Shown in pieces: positions 63,021-64,000 of a stretch of DNA of 64,000 bases. The notes beneath the pieces are model-generated. The model worked only from the letters and a program-made list of their open reading frames with translations, was not told the DNA's origin and ran no database searches. The DNA lies in contig JAJFIV010000007.1 of assembly GCA_021774625.1 (NCBI GenBank), forward strand, positions 1 through 64,000, given 5' to 3'. The DNA is from Alphaproteobacteria bacterium. Lineage in GTDB: Bacteria > Pseudomonadota > Alphaproteobacteria > Sphingomonadales > JAKSBY01. The translations under genes and the position numbers were made by a program. Position 1 is the first letter of the stretch; each line of letters opens with the position of its first letter.

Positions 63021-64000
63021 TTACGCAAAAGCCTTGGCAAATCCGTCCAGGATTTCCTTGAGTTTCGCTTCAGTCTCATCAGAAACTTTTTTCTCGGCGC
63101 GGATGCTATCCAGAATATCTGTGTGCTTGCCGCGGACTTCCGTCAAAAAGGCCCGCTCAAAGCGGGTCACATCTCGGGGTTTGACGCCATCCAGATAACC
63201 GTTCACCCCGGCAAAGATGGAAACCACCTGTTCTTCCACCGGCATCGGGGAATATTGATTCTGTTTAAGGAGTTCGGTCAGACGTTCGCCACGGGCCAGC
63301 AGCTTCTGGGTCGCCGCATCAAGGTCGGAACCAAACTGGGCAAAGGCCGCCATTTCGCGGTACTGCGCCAGTTCAAGCTTGATGGAACCAGCCACCTGTT
63401 TCATCGCCTTGATCTGCGCGGCGGAGCCCACACGGGACACCGACAGGCCCACGTTAATGGCCGGCCGGATACCCTGATAGAATAGCTCGGTTTCCAAAAA
63501 TATCTGACCGTCGGTGATGGAAATCACGTTGGTCGGGATATAGGCGGAAACGTCGCCGGCCTGGGTTTCAATGATCGGCAGCGCCGTCAGCGAACCGGCC
63601 CCGTTATCATCATTCATCTTGGCGGCGCGTTCCAGCAGCCGGGAATGAAGATAGAAAACGTCCCCGGGATAGGCTTCACGGCCCGGCGGGCGGCGCAGCA
63701 ACAGCGACATCTGGCGGTAAGCCACGGCCTGTTTGGAAAGATCATCATAAATGATCACGGCATGCATGCCATTATCACGAAAATATTCGCCCATGGTGCA
63801 GCCCGTATAAGGCGCCAGGAACTGCAACGGCGCCGGCTCGGATGCGGTGGCCGCCACAACGATGGAATATTCCATGGCGCCCTGGTCTTCCAGCGTCTTG
63901 ACAATCTGGGCCACGGTGGAGCGTTTCTGGCCGACTGCAACGTAAATGCAATAGAGTTTTTCGCTTTCATCACCGCCGGCATTGGTATGTTTCTGATTAA
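63021..64000 (-). CDS. atpA: ATP synthase F1 alpha subunit (5' part outside the window)
   Basis: The C-terminal 326 residues or so of the alpha subunit. The frame is open to the window edge and reads [19 protein letters not shown], then [32 protein letters not shown] and [20 protein letters not shown]. The P-loop lies beyond the edge. A GTG at 63914 is an internal valine, not the start. atpH and the rest of the operon are presumably further right. Confidence 0.98.
   Translation of the reverse strand, partial: NQKHTNAGGDESEKLYCIYVAVGQKRSTVAQIVKTLEDQGAMEYSIVVAATASEPAPLQFLAPYTGCTMGEYFRDNGMHAVIIYDDLSKQAVAYRQMSLLLRRPPGREAYPGDVFYLHSRLLERAAKMNDDNGAGSLTALPIIETQAGDVSAYIPTNVISITDGQIFLETELFYQGIRPAINVGLSVSRVGSAAQIKAMKQVAGSIKLELAQYREMAAFAQFGSDLDAATQKLLARGERLTELLKQNQYSPMPVEEQVVSIFAGVNGYLDGVKPRDVTRFERAFLTEVRGKHTDILDSIRAEKKVSDETEAKLKEILDGFAKAFA

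Noticed and set aside
63021-63914. atpA starting at GTG 63914
   Set aside because: The frame continues to the window edge with conserved alpha-subunit sequence; GTG is an internal valine.

Overview
The window is a 64 kb piece of an alphaproteobacterial chromosome with moderately high GC. The evidence is a BamF-like DUF3035 lipoprotein next to lspA, a CheY/CheZ pair, the rplU-rpmA-obgE-proBA-nadD-rsfS-rlmH-gpmI run followed by EnvC/CtpA/YibQ/RppH genes, an atpAGDC cluster, and a gene transfer agent (GTA) structural cluster of the Rhodobacter type. I cannot name the genus.

Layout. 1-404: two inverted-repeat elements, the second supplying the stop codon of an MscS channel gene. 400-11041: housekeeping genes (tadA, an RluB-type pseudouridine synthase, rsmD, mutL, DUF3035, lspA, ileS, ribF). 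11288-20577: chemotaxis (CheY, CheZ), signalling (degenerate EAL protein, histidine kinase), envelope and small accessory proteins (AsmA-like, SCP2, DUF1499, OmpA, GNAT). 21007-42269: a GTA cluster read leftward from a near-consensus sigma-70 promoter at 42353-42381. It runs TerS, TerL, portal, DUF6127, protease, capsid, three extra virion-like proteins, connectors, tail tube, chaperones, tape measure, a TIM-barrel/DUF2460 fusion, gp13, gp14, gp15 and DUF2793. 42582-47005: a secreted protein, an IS5-family element inside a DUF6456 gene, a divergent XRE/S24-like regulator and a NIT-Crp/Fnr regulator. 47264-59295: tRNA-Ser and the rplU-to-rppH run. 59276-64000: a ferritin-like protein and the ATP synthase F1 genes, atpA cut by the window edge.

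The most unusual part is the GTA and its control region. Rightward cargo genes (histone H1-like protein, Sel1 protein, secreted protein) sit antisense inside the leftward GTA operon. A 3' fragment of a second portal gene lies on the far side of one cargo block. The tape measure is split over two frames at a GGGTTTT slippery heptamer; a -1 shift there gives 219 residues. The TIM-barrel-like domain usually found in gp15 seems to have moved onto gp12. Beside the terminase end, a DUF6456 gene (the domain I associate with GTA activators of the GafA type) is interrupted by the IS. Removing the IS and one copy of a TGAG duplication restores an ATG-initiated frame with a ribosome binding site. The gene also has a one-base frameshift near its 3' end. 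Its divergent neighbour is an XRE protein whose S24-like domain lacks the catalytic serine, and the two are separated by paired ACCTA-N-TAGGT operator-like sites. Together this looks like a nearly intact GTA whose likely activator has recently been lost.

Other points: an AT-rich patch inside ileS that looks like recombination, a CheZ tail with three FliM-like DIDALM motifs, an L21 protein with a long lysine-alanine tail, and a NIT-Crp/Fnr fusion ending in a cysteine cluster. Functions come from motifs, gene order and recognised families; no database search was run.
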